Positions 1 through 7,594 of a DNA stretch of 64,000 nucleotides are shown here, in pieces (positions within the stretch are counted from its first letter, which is position 1; the number at the start of each line of letters is the position of its first letter). The stretch comes from Pseudomonas lundensis (GTDB lineage Bacteria; Pseudomonadota; Gammaproteobacteria; Pseudomonadales; Pseudomonadaceae): the NCBI RefSeq assembly GCF_002269125.1, contig NZ_NQKI01000005.1, positions 1 through 64,000 on the forward strand, in the 5' to 3' direction. The position numbers and the translations under genes are program-made. Below the pieces are notes generated by a model. It was not told the origin of the DNA. It did not search any database and was given only the letters and a program-made list of their open reading frames with translations.

Positions 1-110
1 TCTTCACGCAAAATTTCCTTAATCCGGTCAGGAGAAAATTCTACTTCTGATGCGTACTTTTTTCAGGGGGGATTACCACTTCAACGGCAGTTAATCAAAT
101 TTTGGTCACA
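1..110. other. Possible insertion-sequence end (unproven)
   Basis: This AT-rich stretch has no credible gene. Read on the minus strand, a C-run followed by an A-run and a TAGAAT-like box resembles the terminal region of some IS3-type elements, but no transposase and no matching second end are in the window. If it is an IS end, the element lies to the left of the window. This is a weak resemblance from memory and could be chance. Confidence 0.2.
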
Positions 111-299
111 AAAACCATTCATCAAAATGGCTGCCCAGAATGCACCATTTCCTCAAAAAATAGATACTTTTTGTGTTGTGCAGGGCGTCAGCACCCGATG
201 GCCCTTGACCAGCCTATGGATGACGCGAAAGTAAATGCTAATGGGGGGATAAAGCATGCTTCTGCTGTACGAATGGGCTAGCCGTACAAGGATGCGCTC

Positions 300-626
300 A
301 CTTAATGAGGAATGATGACTCAAGGCTACTGGCCATTTGCATACTGTCCCCGTAAGGAGCTCTACCATCCATTTTCGAGATGTCCAACAGCGCACCATTG
401 CCGTAGCCGATCGGCATGATGATCATGGTGCGATGTGAAGGTCGTCGAGTCGAAGCGACGGATCTGCTGACCGACACCGGTGTCGGTGGAAGTGAACACG
501 CTGGCCACCTTGCCGACTAATACACCTTCCGCCCGAACTCCGCTGGACTAGCGACCGGACTACCTTGTCTACGTTGCCATGCGCTGCTTTGAAGGCCTCA
601 GGATTAAACAATAGGTGATTGGTCAC
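300..626 (-). pseudogene. Decayed, frameshifted coding remnant of unknown origin
   Basis: On the minus strand an ATG at 626 opens a protein-like stretch beginning MTNHLLFNPEAFKAAHG. Plausible coding then seems to move to a second frame (GKVASVFTSTDTGVGQQIRR, around 535-460) and to a third (MPIGYGNGALLDIS, around 420-370), ending at a stop near 298. Three short stretches in successive frames on one strand look like one gene broken by at least two frameshifts. I do not recognise the family. Its place beside a tRNA fragment suggests a remnant of an integrated element, which is an inference. Confidence 0.3.
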
Positions 627-750
627 CTGTCTGTGGGGGCATGGATATCAGGGTGCACCATGGTGCACAATCGAGAACGGAGCTATTCACCCGTAAAACC
701 GGGTCATAGCGGAAGGAGACCACTACACGGATACACGCTTTAGGCCCCAA

Positions 751-787
751 ATGCCCAATAAGGGTTCGATTCCCTTCACCCGCTCCA
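751..787 (+). tRNA. 3' fragment of a tRNA-Gly gene (attachment-site remnant)
   Basis: Positions 760-764 and 772-776 form a perfect T-stem (AAGGG/CCCTT) around the T-loop TTCGATT. They are followed by the acceptor strand CACCCGC (777-783), the discriminator T and an encoded CCA (785-787). The acceptor strand would pair with GCGGGTG, the start expected for a pseudomonad tRNA-Gly. No D-arm, anticodon arm or 5' acceptor strand precedes it, so the gene is truncated. Such 3' tRNA ends are left where an integrase uses a tRNA as attB. The intact tRNA and the rest of the element should lie to the left. Confidence 0.8.
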
Positions 788-841
788 CTTCTTCTTTGCG
801 CTTTCAGTCTTCAGAAAGCGACATGTCTGTGCAGTACCTTC

Positions 842-2128
842 TTACACCGCCCGACCACTTTTCTTCACGCTGTACATCACCGTATCGGCATGGTGCAACA
901 ATTGCTGCGCGACCTCTCCGTGATCCGGGTAGACCGCCACCCCAATGCTGGGCAGCACATGCAAGGTATGGCCCTCGATAAGTAATGGCTGACCGAGGTT
1001 CAGGCAAATTTTCTGCGACACAATCTGTGCATGGTCCGGATGCTTGAGGTTATCCAGCACGACCACGAACTCATCCCCGCTCATCCTCGCCACCGTGTCG
1101 CTTTCACGTACGCAATGTTTCATGCGCCTGGCAATCTGCTGCAGCAGGCAATCGCCGATGCCGTGTCCATATTGATCATTGATCTGCTTGAAATGATCCA
1201 GATCGACATACAACACGCCGACAAATCCGTGCTCTCGCCTCGCTTTGGCCAATGCCCGGTCGAGCCGTTCATACAGTGATTCGCGGTTGTAAAGTTGTGT
1301 CAGGGGATCGTACTGCGCCAAGTACTGCAAGCGGGCATGTAATTGCTTGCGCTCAATCGCTGCAGCCACTTGAGTCGACACATATTGCAGCAGCTCTTGA
1401 TGCTGCTCGGTATAGCGCTCTTGGCCCAGCGAGCTTTTAACCAGCAGCGCGCCAATAATGCCCTTTTGCGTCGCCAGCGGCACACACAGCCTCGAAGGCG
1501 CATCCGGCAAACTGTGCAACATCGGTTGCCCGGTACGAATAACGTGCTCACTTAACTCAAGGGCTTCATTTTTTTGCCGTTGCGGGTGGTCATCCACGTG
1601 ATAGGGAAAGCTCAACGTACCTTGAGCCTGATCCCACAAGGCCACGGAGAAATTCAACGCGGGCAGCCATTGCCCGATGAGCAGGTGCACGCGCTTGAAA
1701 AGCTGCATCAAATCTTCAGCACCATGGGCTGCCTCAGAGATATCAAACAACGCTTGCTGCCTCGATTCGGCGTGCTTGCGCTCGGTAATGTCACGCGCAA
1801 CGGCGATGCGCATCTGCCAGGTCTCGGACCAGCGGGCAGACCACAATATATGCACGATCCGGCCGTCTTTGTGCAGGTAGCGATTTTCAAAATTAAGTTT
1901 GGGCTCGCCCCCCATGACCTCCTGAGCCGCTTGCAACGTGCGCGCTCGATCAGCGTGCAACACCAGCTCAATCATGTACGTTCCGATCAGTTCATCCTGG
2001 GTGTACCCGAAGATGCGCTCGCAGGCAGCACTTACAAAGATAAAACGCCCCTGACGGTCCACCACGCACACGGCATCAAGCAACAGGTCGATGAAACTGG
2101 ATTGAGAAAGGTAGCTTTTAATATCCAT
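842..2128 (-). CDS. PAS-GAF-GGDEF diguanylate cyclase-like protein
   Basis: This predicted soluble signalling protein of 428 aa has no membrane segment. An N-terminal PAS domain (about residues 10-115, ending in the typical DITERK linker) is followed by a GAF domain (about 125-260) and a C-terminal GGDEF domain (about 268-425). The active-site motif is SGDEF (350-354), one residue off the consensus; SGDEF variants can still make c-di-GMP. An RxxD inhibitory site (RESD, 341-344) lies five residues upstream of it, and the metal-binding stretch DLDHFKQIND is present. There is no EAL domain. It is the first intact gene after the tRNA-Gly fragment. Its ligand is unknown. Confidence 0.88.
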   Translation of the reverse strand: MDIKSYLSQSSFIDLLLDAVCVVDRQGRFIFVSAACERIFGYTQDELIGTYMIELVLHADRARTLQAAQEVMGGEPKLNFENRYLHKDGRIVHILWSARWSETWQMRIAVARDITERKHAESRQQALFDISEAAHGAEDLMQLFKRVHLLIGQWLPALNFSVALWDQAQGTLSFPYHVDDHPQRQKNEALELSEHVIRTGQPMLHSLPDAPSRLCVPLATQKGIIGALLVKSSLGQERYTEQHQELLQYVSTQVAAAIERKQLHARLQYLAQYDPLTQLYNRESLYERLDRALAKARREHGFVGVLYVDLDHFKQINDQYGHGIGDCLLQQIARRMKHCVRESDTVARMSGDEFVVVLDNLKHPDHAQIVSQKICLNLGQPLLIEGHTLHVLPSIGVAVYPDHGEVAQQLLHHADTVMYSVKKSGRAV

Positions 2129-2213
2129 TGGGCAGCTCTAAGCCAGAAGGTAAAACCTCACACTCCATCCTCTTCACACACCACTTCCCCCGGCTGTTTC
2201 CTTGCAGCTCAGG

Positions 2214-2849
2214 TCACACCAGACTCAACCATAAACCGGGTAATGCATGCGCCAATGCGCTGACCGCAAACCCGATGAACATGACGCCACACAAACGCGT
2301 AATCAGTAATTGATGGCGCTGATACAGCGCGCGAACGTGTCCGGCCCCGACAATCCCGACCAGAATGGCATAGGCCGCCGCTCCGCCCACGAAACTGAGG
2401 GCAATTAACCACGGCAACATCGCCCAAGTGAGCAACTCGGCGCGACTGGAAAGCAAGGCCGTGAACGTAGCAACGGCAACGGGATAGGCTTTGGGGTTGG
2501 TCAAGCCGAAGAAAATGCCGTGGGCAAAAGGCTGGCGGGCAGGACCCTGCTGCGCCCCGCTGCCAGGCTGTGCACGCACGGCACGCAAGCCCAGCCAGAA
2601 AAGGTAGAGGCCGCTGAGCAAACCCAGGACGTTGAATGCGGTACTGCCAAATTCCCGGGCACCGACAATGGCGACCAGTGCGGTGCTGCACCAAATCACA
2701 TCGCCCAGCAGATGCCCGCACAAGAAACCCGCACCCGCGCGGCGACCACGGGCAGCGCCGATGCCAAACACTGCCAAAACACCCGGACCCGGCGTGATGC
2801 CATAAATGAAGCCCGAGGCCAGTACTGCCAACAACAACGAAGGTGTCAT
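2214..2849 (-). CDS. LysE/RhtB-family amino acid exporter
   Basis: A small inner-membrane protein (211 aa) with about five or six hydrophobic segments, typical in length for the LysE/RhtB family. The N-terminal segment carries the family's GITPGPGVLAVFGIGAARGR-type stretch, and LTNPKAYPVAVATF follows the cytoplasmic loop near residue 115. Members export amino acids or their analogues using the proton gradient. The substrate cannot be told from sequence. It is a single gene between the GGDEF protein and clsB, with 85 bp and 122 bp gaps. Confidence 0.85.
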   Translation of the reverse strand: MTPSLLLAVLASGFIYGITPGPGVLAVFGIGAARGRRAGAGFLCGHLLGDVIWCSTALVAIVGAREFGSTAFNVLGLLSGLYLFWLGLRAVRAQPGSGAQQGPARQPFAHGIFFGLTNPKAYPVAVATFTALLSSRAELLTWAMLPWLIALSFVGGAAAYAILVGIVGAGHVRALYQRHQLLITRLCGVMFIGFAVSALAHALPGLWLSLV

Positions 2850-2971
2850 GCAAAAACGCTCCAGAAATCCTGCTCACGCTCTCCAAGTGCCCATGAGGCC
2901 GCTTGATTTTGCACGTTCTGAAACGTTATGTAACCGTATTGAGCAAAACAGTTGCTCGCCGGGTAAAACAG

Positions 2972-4126
2972 CTAGCGACGCCCCACCAGGTTCACCACGA
3001 GCCGATCCACCCACCCCCAGACACGTTGTTTGACGCGCCGCCATAAAGGCCGCGATTGCCACGCCTGCAAACTGACGGCCTGACTCTGGGCAAAGTCCGT
3101 GACAAAGCTTGCCGCTACGGCCTGAGTCAGCGCCGGGTCCAGCGCCTCCAGATTGGCTTCGAGGTTGAAGTGCAGGTTCCAGTGATCAAAATTGCACGAA
3201 CCTATGCTGACCCATTCATCGATCAGCACCATTTTCAGGTGCAAAAAACACGGTTGGTATTCATAGATCTTTACACCCGACTTGAGCAGGCGCGGGTAAT
3301 AACGATGCCCGGCATAACGTACCGAAGGGTGGTCGGTGCGGGGGCCGGTGAGCAACAAACGCACATCCACGCCCCGGTTGGCAGCCCGGCGCAGTGACCG
3401 GCGCACTTGCCAGGTCGGCAAGAAGTAAGGCGTTGCCAGCCAGATACGCTGCTGTGCGCTGTTAATAGCCCTGACCAGCGACTTCAAAATATCGCGATGC
3501 TGGTGAGCGTCCGCGTAGGCAACACGGCCCATGCCTGCGCCCATGGTGGGCACCCTGGGTAAATGAGGTAACCCGAAGTGCGTGGCGGGTTTCCAGGCTT
3601 TGCGACTGATGTTGGCGCGCCATTGGCGGTCAAACAGCATCTGCCAATCCAACACCAAGGGCCCTTGAATTTCGACCATTACTTCATGCCAGTCGCAGGT
3701 GTTGGTGTCGGGTTGCCAAAACTCATCTGTCACACCCGTACCACCGACCACGGCTAATCGTTGATCGACCAGCAACAGCTTTCGATGATCGCGATACAGA
3801 TTATTCAGGCCTTTGCGCCAACTGATGCCGTTGTAGAAGCGCAGCTCTACCCCGGCATCAATCAGCCTGCGACGCAGCCCCAGGGTAAATGCCAGGCTGC
3901 CATACCCGTCGAACAGGCAACGCACGCGCACATCGCGCGCGGCGGCCTGCTCCAGCGCGACCACAATGGCCTCGGCACACGCGCCGCTTTCGACGAGATA
4001 AAGCTCAAGGTCAATGTGTGTCTGGGCGTCGGCCATCGCAGCGAGCATACGCGGGAAGAATTGCGGGCCGTCGATCAGCAACTCGAACTGATTGGCGTCG
4101 CGCCATGGAAACACTGCGCCGGCCAT
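2972..4126 (-). CDS. clsB: Cardiolipin synthase B-type phospholipase D protein
   Basis: A phospholipase D superfamily protein (384 aa) with two HxKxxxxD motifs: H114/K116/D121 (DHRKLLLVD) and H296/K298/D303 (LHLKMVLID). Each is followed by the usual Gly/Ser-Asn elements (VVGG; IGSCNFDHWN). There is no N-terminal membrane hairpin of the ClsA type, so the ClsB class fits best. The expected reaction is cardiolipin formation from phosphatidylglycerol, possibly with a second phospholipid as donor. It starts 1 bp after the stop of the upstream yceI-type gene, so the two are almost certainly cotranscribed. Confidence 0.85.
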   Translation of the reverse strand: MAGAVFPWRDANQFELLIDGPQFFPRMLAAMADAQTHIDLELYLVESGACAEAIVVALEQAAARDVRVRCLFDGYGSLAFTLGLRRRLIDAGVELRFYNGISWRKGLNNLYRDHRKLLLVDQRLAVVGGTGVTDEFWQPDTNTCDWHEVMVEIQGPLVLDWQMLFDRQWRANISRKAWKPATHFGLPHLPRVPTMGAGMGRVAYADAHQHRDILKSLVRAINSAQQRIWLATPYFLPTWQVRRSLRRAANRGVDVRLLLTGPRTDHPSVRYAGHRYYPRLLKSGVKIYEYQPCFLHLKMVLIDEWVSIGSCNFDHWNLHFNLEANLEALDPALTQAVAASFVTDFAQSQAVSLQAWQSRPLWRRVKQRVWGWVDRLVVNLVGRR

Positions 4127-4127
4127 C

Positions 4128-4718
4128 TCAACGGGCCGTGAAGATCAAGACCGCACCCACCGGCACTGAAAAACTGATTGCGGACAAGCCCGCCAGTTTG
4201 CGCAGTGTTTCAAGCGCGGGCTGCAAACCGAAATCCTCGGCCTGCACCACCAGCGGTTCCAGCGTTACCACTTGAAACCGGTGTTCATCCAGGCGGGTGG
4301 CCAGCAGCTCAGCATCATAGGTGTGCTGTTTGCCACGCAAGCTGACCGTGACCGGCAAACGCAGCTCAAACTGTGCGCCCGGCGCCAGGTCGTTAATCGG
4401 TTGAAGGTCAATTTGCGCAGTGATTTGTGCTTCAGGAAAGTGCTTGAAATCGAACAACACATCACGCATGCGCTCATCCAGCAACGGCACCGCGCTGTTG
4501 ATCGAATCCATCTCGATCCTCAATTGCGCCAGCCCTTTGCGATCCACTTTGCCGTGCAAAACCAAAAAACGATGCACATTGGCAACGTTGGCATTTTGCG
4601 TGGTGATAAACGATAGCCGCGACGACTCGCCATCCAGGTACCAATTGGCTTGCGCGGACAGGCTTACGCCCAGGGTCAGCAAGATCGCGCACACAGAAGA
4701 CAAACACGCTTTAAACAT
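4128..4718 (-). CDS. YceI-family periplasmic protein
   Basis: A predicted secreted protein of 196 aa. Residues 1-24 form a Sec signal peptide (hydrophobic core AILLTLGV, cleavage after AQA), and the mature chain begins NWYLDGESSRLSF, the usual start of a YceI lipocalin-like barrel. YceI proteins bind long polyisoprenoid or other amphipathic ligands in the periplasm; the ligand here is unknown. It is immediately upstream of clsB with a 1-bp gap, which may mean a link to envelope lipid homeostasis. Confidence 0.83.
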   Translation of the reverse strand: MFKACLSSVCAILLTLGVSLSAQANWYLDGESSRLSFITTQNANVANVHRFLVLHGKVDRKGLAQLRIEMDSINSAVPLLDERMRDVLFDFKHFPEAQITAQIDLQPINDLAPGAQFELRLPVTVSLRGKQHTYDAELLATRLDEHRFQVVTLEPLVVQAEDFGLQPALETLRKLAGLSAISFSVPVGAVLIFTAR

Positions 4719-4980
4719 AAGAACTCTTCAGCAATTAGACGTGGGCGAACATTACCCCGAGCCGGGGCACATGCAAGCGATGCGAGGGATTTTTTTAGCT
4801 TATGGGGTAGGACGCCAGCCGACTCCAACAGTTCATCAGGCGCAGAGCGGCGCAGCGTCTGTCATGCAAGCATCACCCAATTGTCATGGCGATGACATTG
4901 CACCTGCCTAGCCTGACGTTGCACCCCTCAGTCGATTGGCAGTCACCCTCGGCGGGCACAGGCCTGCATGGAGATTCGCA

Positions 4981-5736
4981 ATGTCTCAAATCGCCCGCAT
5001 TCGCGACACCGCTCAAGAACGACGCCTGCAGGCCGAACGCCTGATCGGCCCCGAAGCGTTGCGCGAGGCACAGGCCCTGCGTTTCCGGGTATTCAGTGAT
5101 GAGCTCAAGGCCAAGCTGAAAGGAGAAGAAGGCGGCCTCGATCAGGACGACTTCGACAGGCATTGCGCACACATCGGCGTGCGCGATCTGAACAGCGGCC
5201 ATCTGGTCGCCACCACGCGGCTGCTGGACCACACGGCGGCCCGCAGTATCGGGCACTTTTACAGCGAAGAAGAATTCAACCTGCACGGGCTGGCGCACCT
5301 GCAGGGGCCAGTCCTTGAAATCGGGCGAACCTGCGTCGACCTTGCCTACCGAAATGGCGGGACCATCGCCGTGCTGTGGGGCGAATTGGCGGAAGTCCTC
5401 AACCAGGGCAATTACTGTTACCTGATGGGCTGCGCGAGCATCCCGATGCAGGACGGAGGCGTTCAAGCCCACGCCATCATGCAGCGCTTGCGTGAACGTT
5501 ACCTGTGCACGGAACACCTACGCGCCGAGCCGAAAAATCCGATTCCTAAACAGGAAATACCCACCAACGTCATCGCCGAAATGCCACCACTGCTCAAGGC
5601 TTATATGCGTTTGGGAGCGAAAATATGCGGCGAACCTTGCTGGGATGAGGACTTCCAGGTGGCAGATGTATTCATTTTGCTTAAACGTGACGAGCTGTGC
5701 CCGCGTTACGCCCGACACTTCAAGGCGGCCATGTAA
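4981..5736 (+). CDS. olsB: L-ornithine N-alpha-acyltransferase
   Basis: OlsB transfers a 3-hydroxyacyl group from acyl-ACP to ornithine, making lyso-ornithine lipid (251 aa). The protein has the GNAT-like acyltransferase core with conserved [10 protein letters not shown] (about 37-46), [15 protein letters not shown] and [13 protein letters not shown]. The chosen ATG at 4981 has a GGAG Shine-Dalgarno sequence 6 bp upstream; an earlier in-frame start at 4936 lacks one. The stop overlaps the start of olsA (ATGTAATG), so the pair is translationally coupled. Confidence 0.92.
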   Translation: MSQIARIRDTAQERRLQAERLIGPEALREAQALRFRVFSDELKAKLKGEEGGLDQDDFDRHCAHIGVRDLNSGHLVATTRLLDHTAARSIGHFYSEEEFNLHGLAHLQGPVLEIGRTCVDLAYRNGGTIAVLWGELAEVLNQGNYCYLMGCASIPMQDGGVQAHAIMQRLRERYLCTEHLRAEPKNPIPKQEIPTNVIAEMPPLLKAYMRLGAKICGEPCWDEDFQVADVFILLKRDELCPRYARHFKAAM

Positions 5737-6533
5737 TGGACCGCATACGCCGTTATGGCCGAATGATCCGCGTATTGAGCGTAGTGGGACTGGGGCTGGG
5801 CATGGCCAGCGTGTTTGCCATGATGGAACGCCTGAAACTCTCCAGTACCCAGCACAGGCGCCAGTGCTGGTCGCAGTTTTTCATGGCGCGCCTGAGCAAT
5901 GCCCTGCCCTTTCGCATCAAAGTGTTCGGCCAGTTACCGGACGCCTCGATGCTGTGGGTCAGCAACCATGTGTCATGGACCGACATCGCTCTGCTCGGCC
6001 AATTGACGCCACTGTCATTTTTGTCGAAAGCCGAGGTGCGCGGCTGGCCAGTCGCAGGATGGCTGGCCGTCAAGGCTGGCAGTCTGTTTATCCGGCGCGG
6101 TGCTGGCGACAGCCAATTGATCCGCCAACAGATGAGTCACCATTTGAGTCAGGGCTTGCCGCTGCTGATGTTTCCCGAGGGCACCACGACGGATGGCCGC
6201 TGCGTACGCACGTTCCATGGCCGACTGCTGTCAGCGGCCATCGACAGCGGCGCGCACCTGCAACCTGTAGCGATTCGTTATCTGCGTGAAGGCACGACTG
6301 ACCCGATTGCGCCCTTTATAGGCAATGACGATTTGCTATCGCATCTGAGGCGGTTGTTCAGTCACGACACGGCTGACGTGGAGATCCACCTGCTCGAACC
6401 CATAGCGTGCCTGCATCAGGAACGGGCAGTCCTCGCTTTCCGTGCGCAACAAGCCATCGAACGCGTGCTCGCGGCCCCCCCACAGACGGGGCCTGCGAGT
6501 ACAGCCCAGGCGGGTTTGTTACTGCATCACTAA
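5736..6533 (+). CDS. olsA: Lyso-ornithine lipid O-acyltransferase
   Basis: OlsA adds the second acyl chain to lyso-ornithine lipid and belongs to the PlsC-like 1-acyl-glycerol-phosphate acyltransferase family (265 aa). It has an N-terminal membrane anchor (about residues 10-30), the catalytic HxxxxD motif (NHVSWTDI, about 80), a FIRRG block and the substrate-binding FPEGTT. The ATG at 5736 shares one base with the olsB stop. Ornithine lipids replace phospholipids under phosphate limitation in pseudomonads. No Pho box was confirmed upstream. Confidence 0.92.
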   Translation: MDRIRRYGRMIRVLSVVGLGLGMASVFAMMERLKLSSTQHRRQCWSQFFMARLSNALPFRIKVFGQLPDASMLWVSNHVSWTDIALLGQLTPLSFLSKAEVRGWPVAGWLAVKAGSLFIRRGAGDSQLIRQQMSHHLSQGLPLLMFPEGTTTDGRCVRTFHGRLLSAAIDSGAHLQPVAIRYLREGTTDPIAPFIGNDDLLSHLRRLFSHDTADVEIHLLEPIACLHQERAVLAFRAQQAIERVLAAPPQTGPASTAQAGLLLHH

Positions 6534-6545
6534 CTCAAGGCGCGG

Positions 6546-7124
6546 TCACCCGCTCAGCGCATGAGCGGCGTAAGCCTGTAGCTCAGGGTAGAACGCTCGA
6601 AAGTCTTGGCTTAAAGGCTGATACAGCGCATCCAGGTCCTGCATGGCACCCGCCAATTCCTGAGGGCGCGACAGGCGTTGGGCAATCCCGGTAAATACCC
6701 GTCCCAACGTTTGATAGTCCCGATAAGAACCCAACCAGTCATGAGCTGCCATGTGCGGGGCAATGACGGCCAATCGACCGGGCAACTGCGGCTCGGCACC
6801 CAGCACACGATAAAACCCCGCCGTGAAGCGCTCCAGCGGCACGTCGGCATAGTGCCCCCAATCGCGGGCCAGGCAATGGTCGAAGAACACGTCGAGTACG
6901 ATGCCTGCATACCGCCGCCGCGTGCGACTAAACCGCGCCAGAGCCTGAGTCACCAGCGGGTGAGCGTCGGTGAAGGCATCGATGTTGCGGTGCAACTGAA
7001 TGCCGGACTCAATCCCCGGCCTGAATTCGCCTTGCAGCGGTCCTTTGACAAAGTCGCCATACAGGCTGCCGAGTAATTCTTCAGGGCGCTGGCCGCCAAG
7101 GTGCAGATGTGCGAGATAATTCAT
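6546..7124 (-). CDS. acpH: Acyl carrier protein phosphodiesterase
   Basis: AcpH hydrolyses the 4'-phosphopantetheine group from holo-ACP and is a distant HD-domain protein (192 aa, the usual length). Visible family blocks are the start MNYLAHLHL, LGSLYGDFVKG (about 19-29), the HRNIDAFTDAHP block, and VLDVFFDHCLARDW carrying a metal-ligand His-Asp. It converges on olsA with a 12-bp gap and diverges from the arsR-type gene, so its promoter lies in the palindrome-rich 7125-7280 region. Confidence 0.9.
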   Translation of the reverse strand: MNYLAHLHLGGQRPEELLGSLYGDFVKGPLQGEFRPGIESGIQLHRNIDAFTDAHPLVTQALARFSRTRRRYAGIVLDVFFDHCLARDWGHYADVPLERFTAGFYRVLGAEPQLPGRLAVIAPHMAAHDWLGSYRDYQTLGRVFTGIAQRLSRPQELAGAMQDLDALYQPLSQDFRAFYPELQAYAAHALSG

Positions 7125-7151
7125 GGCGCGCAGTTTAGCACTGCACCTCCA

Positions 7152-7251
7152 ATATCGTTATAACCCGATATACCGATTTATACTGATATCAGATCAAAAT
7201 CATATTTGTATATCGCGATATTACGATTTAAAGTTCGCTTCATCGCGATAT
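7152..7251. promoter_or_regulatory. Operator-like palindrome array upstream of the arsR-MFS-OYE operon
   Basis: Three related AT-rich palindromes lie between acpH and the ArsR-type gene. They are ATATCG-N8-CGATAT (7152-7171), the perfect ATATCGCGATAT (7210-7221) and ATCGCGAT (7242-7249, extended as CATCGCGATATA). A further perfect CTGATATCAG lies at 7183-7192. The repeated core ATCGCGAT fits an autoregulatory operator for the downstream winged-helix repressor. The assignment to that protein is inferred from position only. Confidence 0.6.
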
Positions 7252-7280
7252 AACGTTGTAACTCATTGAGCACTGCCACC

Positions 7281-7583
7281 ATGAACATCGACCTCGACGA
7301 AATAATAAAAGCGCTGGCACACCCAGTACGCCGAGAAATCCTTCACCTGCTTAAAGAACCGGAAAAATCATTTCCCGATCAACTGCACTCCACCGAGCAC
7401 GGAGTGTGCGCAGGTCAATTTGACCAGCACTGCGGCCTGTCTCAGTCAACGGTGTCAGCACACCTAGCAACGTTACAACGCGCTGGCCTGATTACTAGCC
7501 AAAAGCACGGCCAATGGCACTTTTTCAAACGTAACGAAGACACCATCCGAGCCTTCCTCGAACAATTCAACCAAACGCTTTAA
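7281..7583 (+). CDS. ArsR-family winged-helix transcriptional repressor
   Basis: A small DNA-binding protein of 100 aa. The family signature ALAHPVRREILHLL is at residues 11-24, the recognition-helix region is LSQSTVSAHLATLQRAGLI (about 53-71), and a wing SQKHGQWHFF follows. It lacks the ELCVC metal box of classical ArsR/SmtB but has two cysteines in the variable loop (C43, C51), which could sense electrophiles or thiol stress; this is inference. I prefer the ATG at 7281 to an in-frame TTG at 7266. It is first in an operon with an efflux pump and an ene reductase and probably represses it. Confidence 0.87.
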   Translation: MNIDLDEIIKALAHPVRREILHLLKEPEKSFPDQLHSTEHGVCAGQFDQHCGLSQSTVSAHLATLQRAGLITSQKHGQWHFFKRNEDTIRAFLEQFNQTL

Positions 7584-7594
7584 CAAGGATTTTC

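Larger units (their letters stand above)
1..841. other. Gene-poor 0.8 kb segment left of the GGDEF gene
   Basis: No intact gene is visible here. The segment holds a possible insertion-sequence end, a frameshifted coding remnant, two perfect 16-bp palindromes (471-486 and 653-668), a small hairpin (613-628) and the 3' tRNA-Gly fragment. Base use is irregular compared with the GC-rich coding DNA that follows. It fits the decayed edge of an integrated element next to its attachment site. Confidence 0.5.

Noticed and set aside
1574..2263. 229-codon open frame opposite the GGDEF gene
   Set aside because: Antisense to PAS and GAF domains with clear homology; no independent evidence.
7183..7192. 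CTGATATCAG palindrome as a separate operator
   Set aside because: It is only 10 bp and differs from the ATCGCGAT core; mentioned within the operator region but not called on its own.
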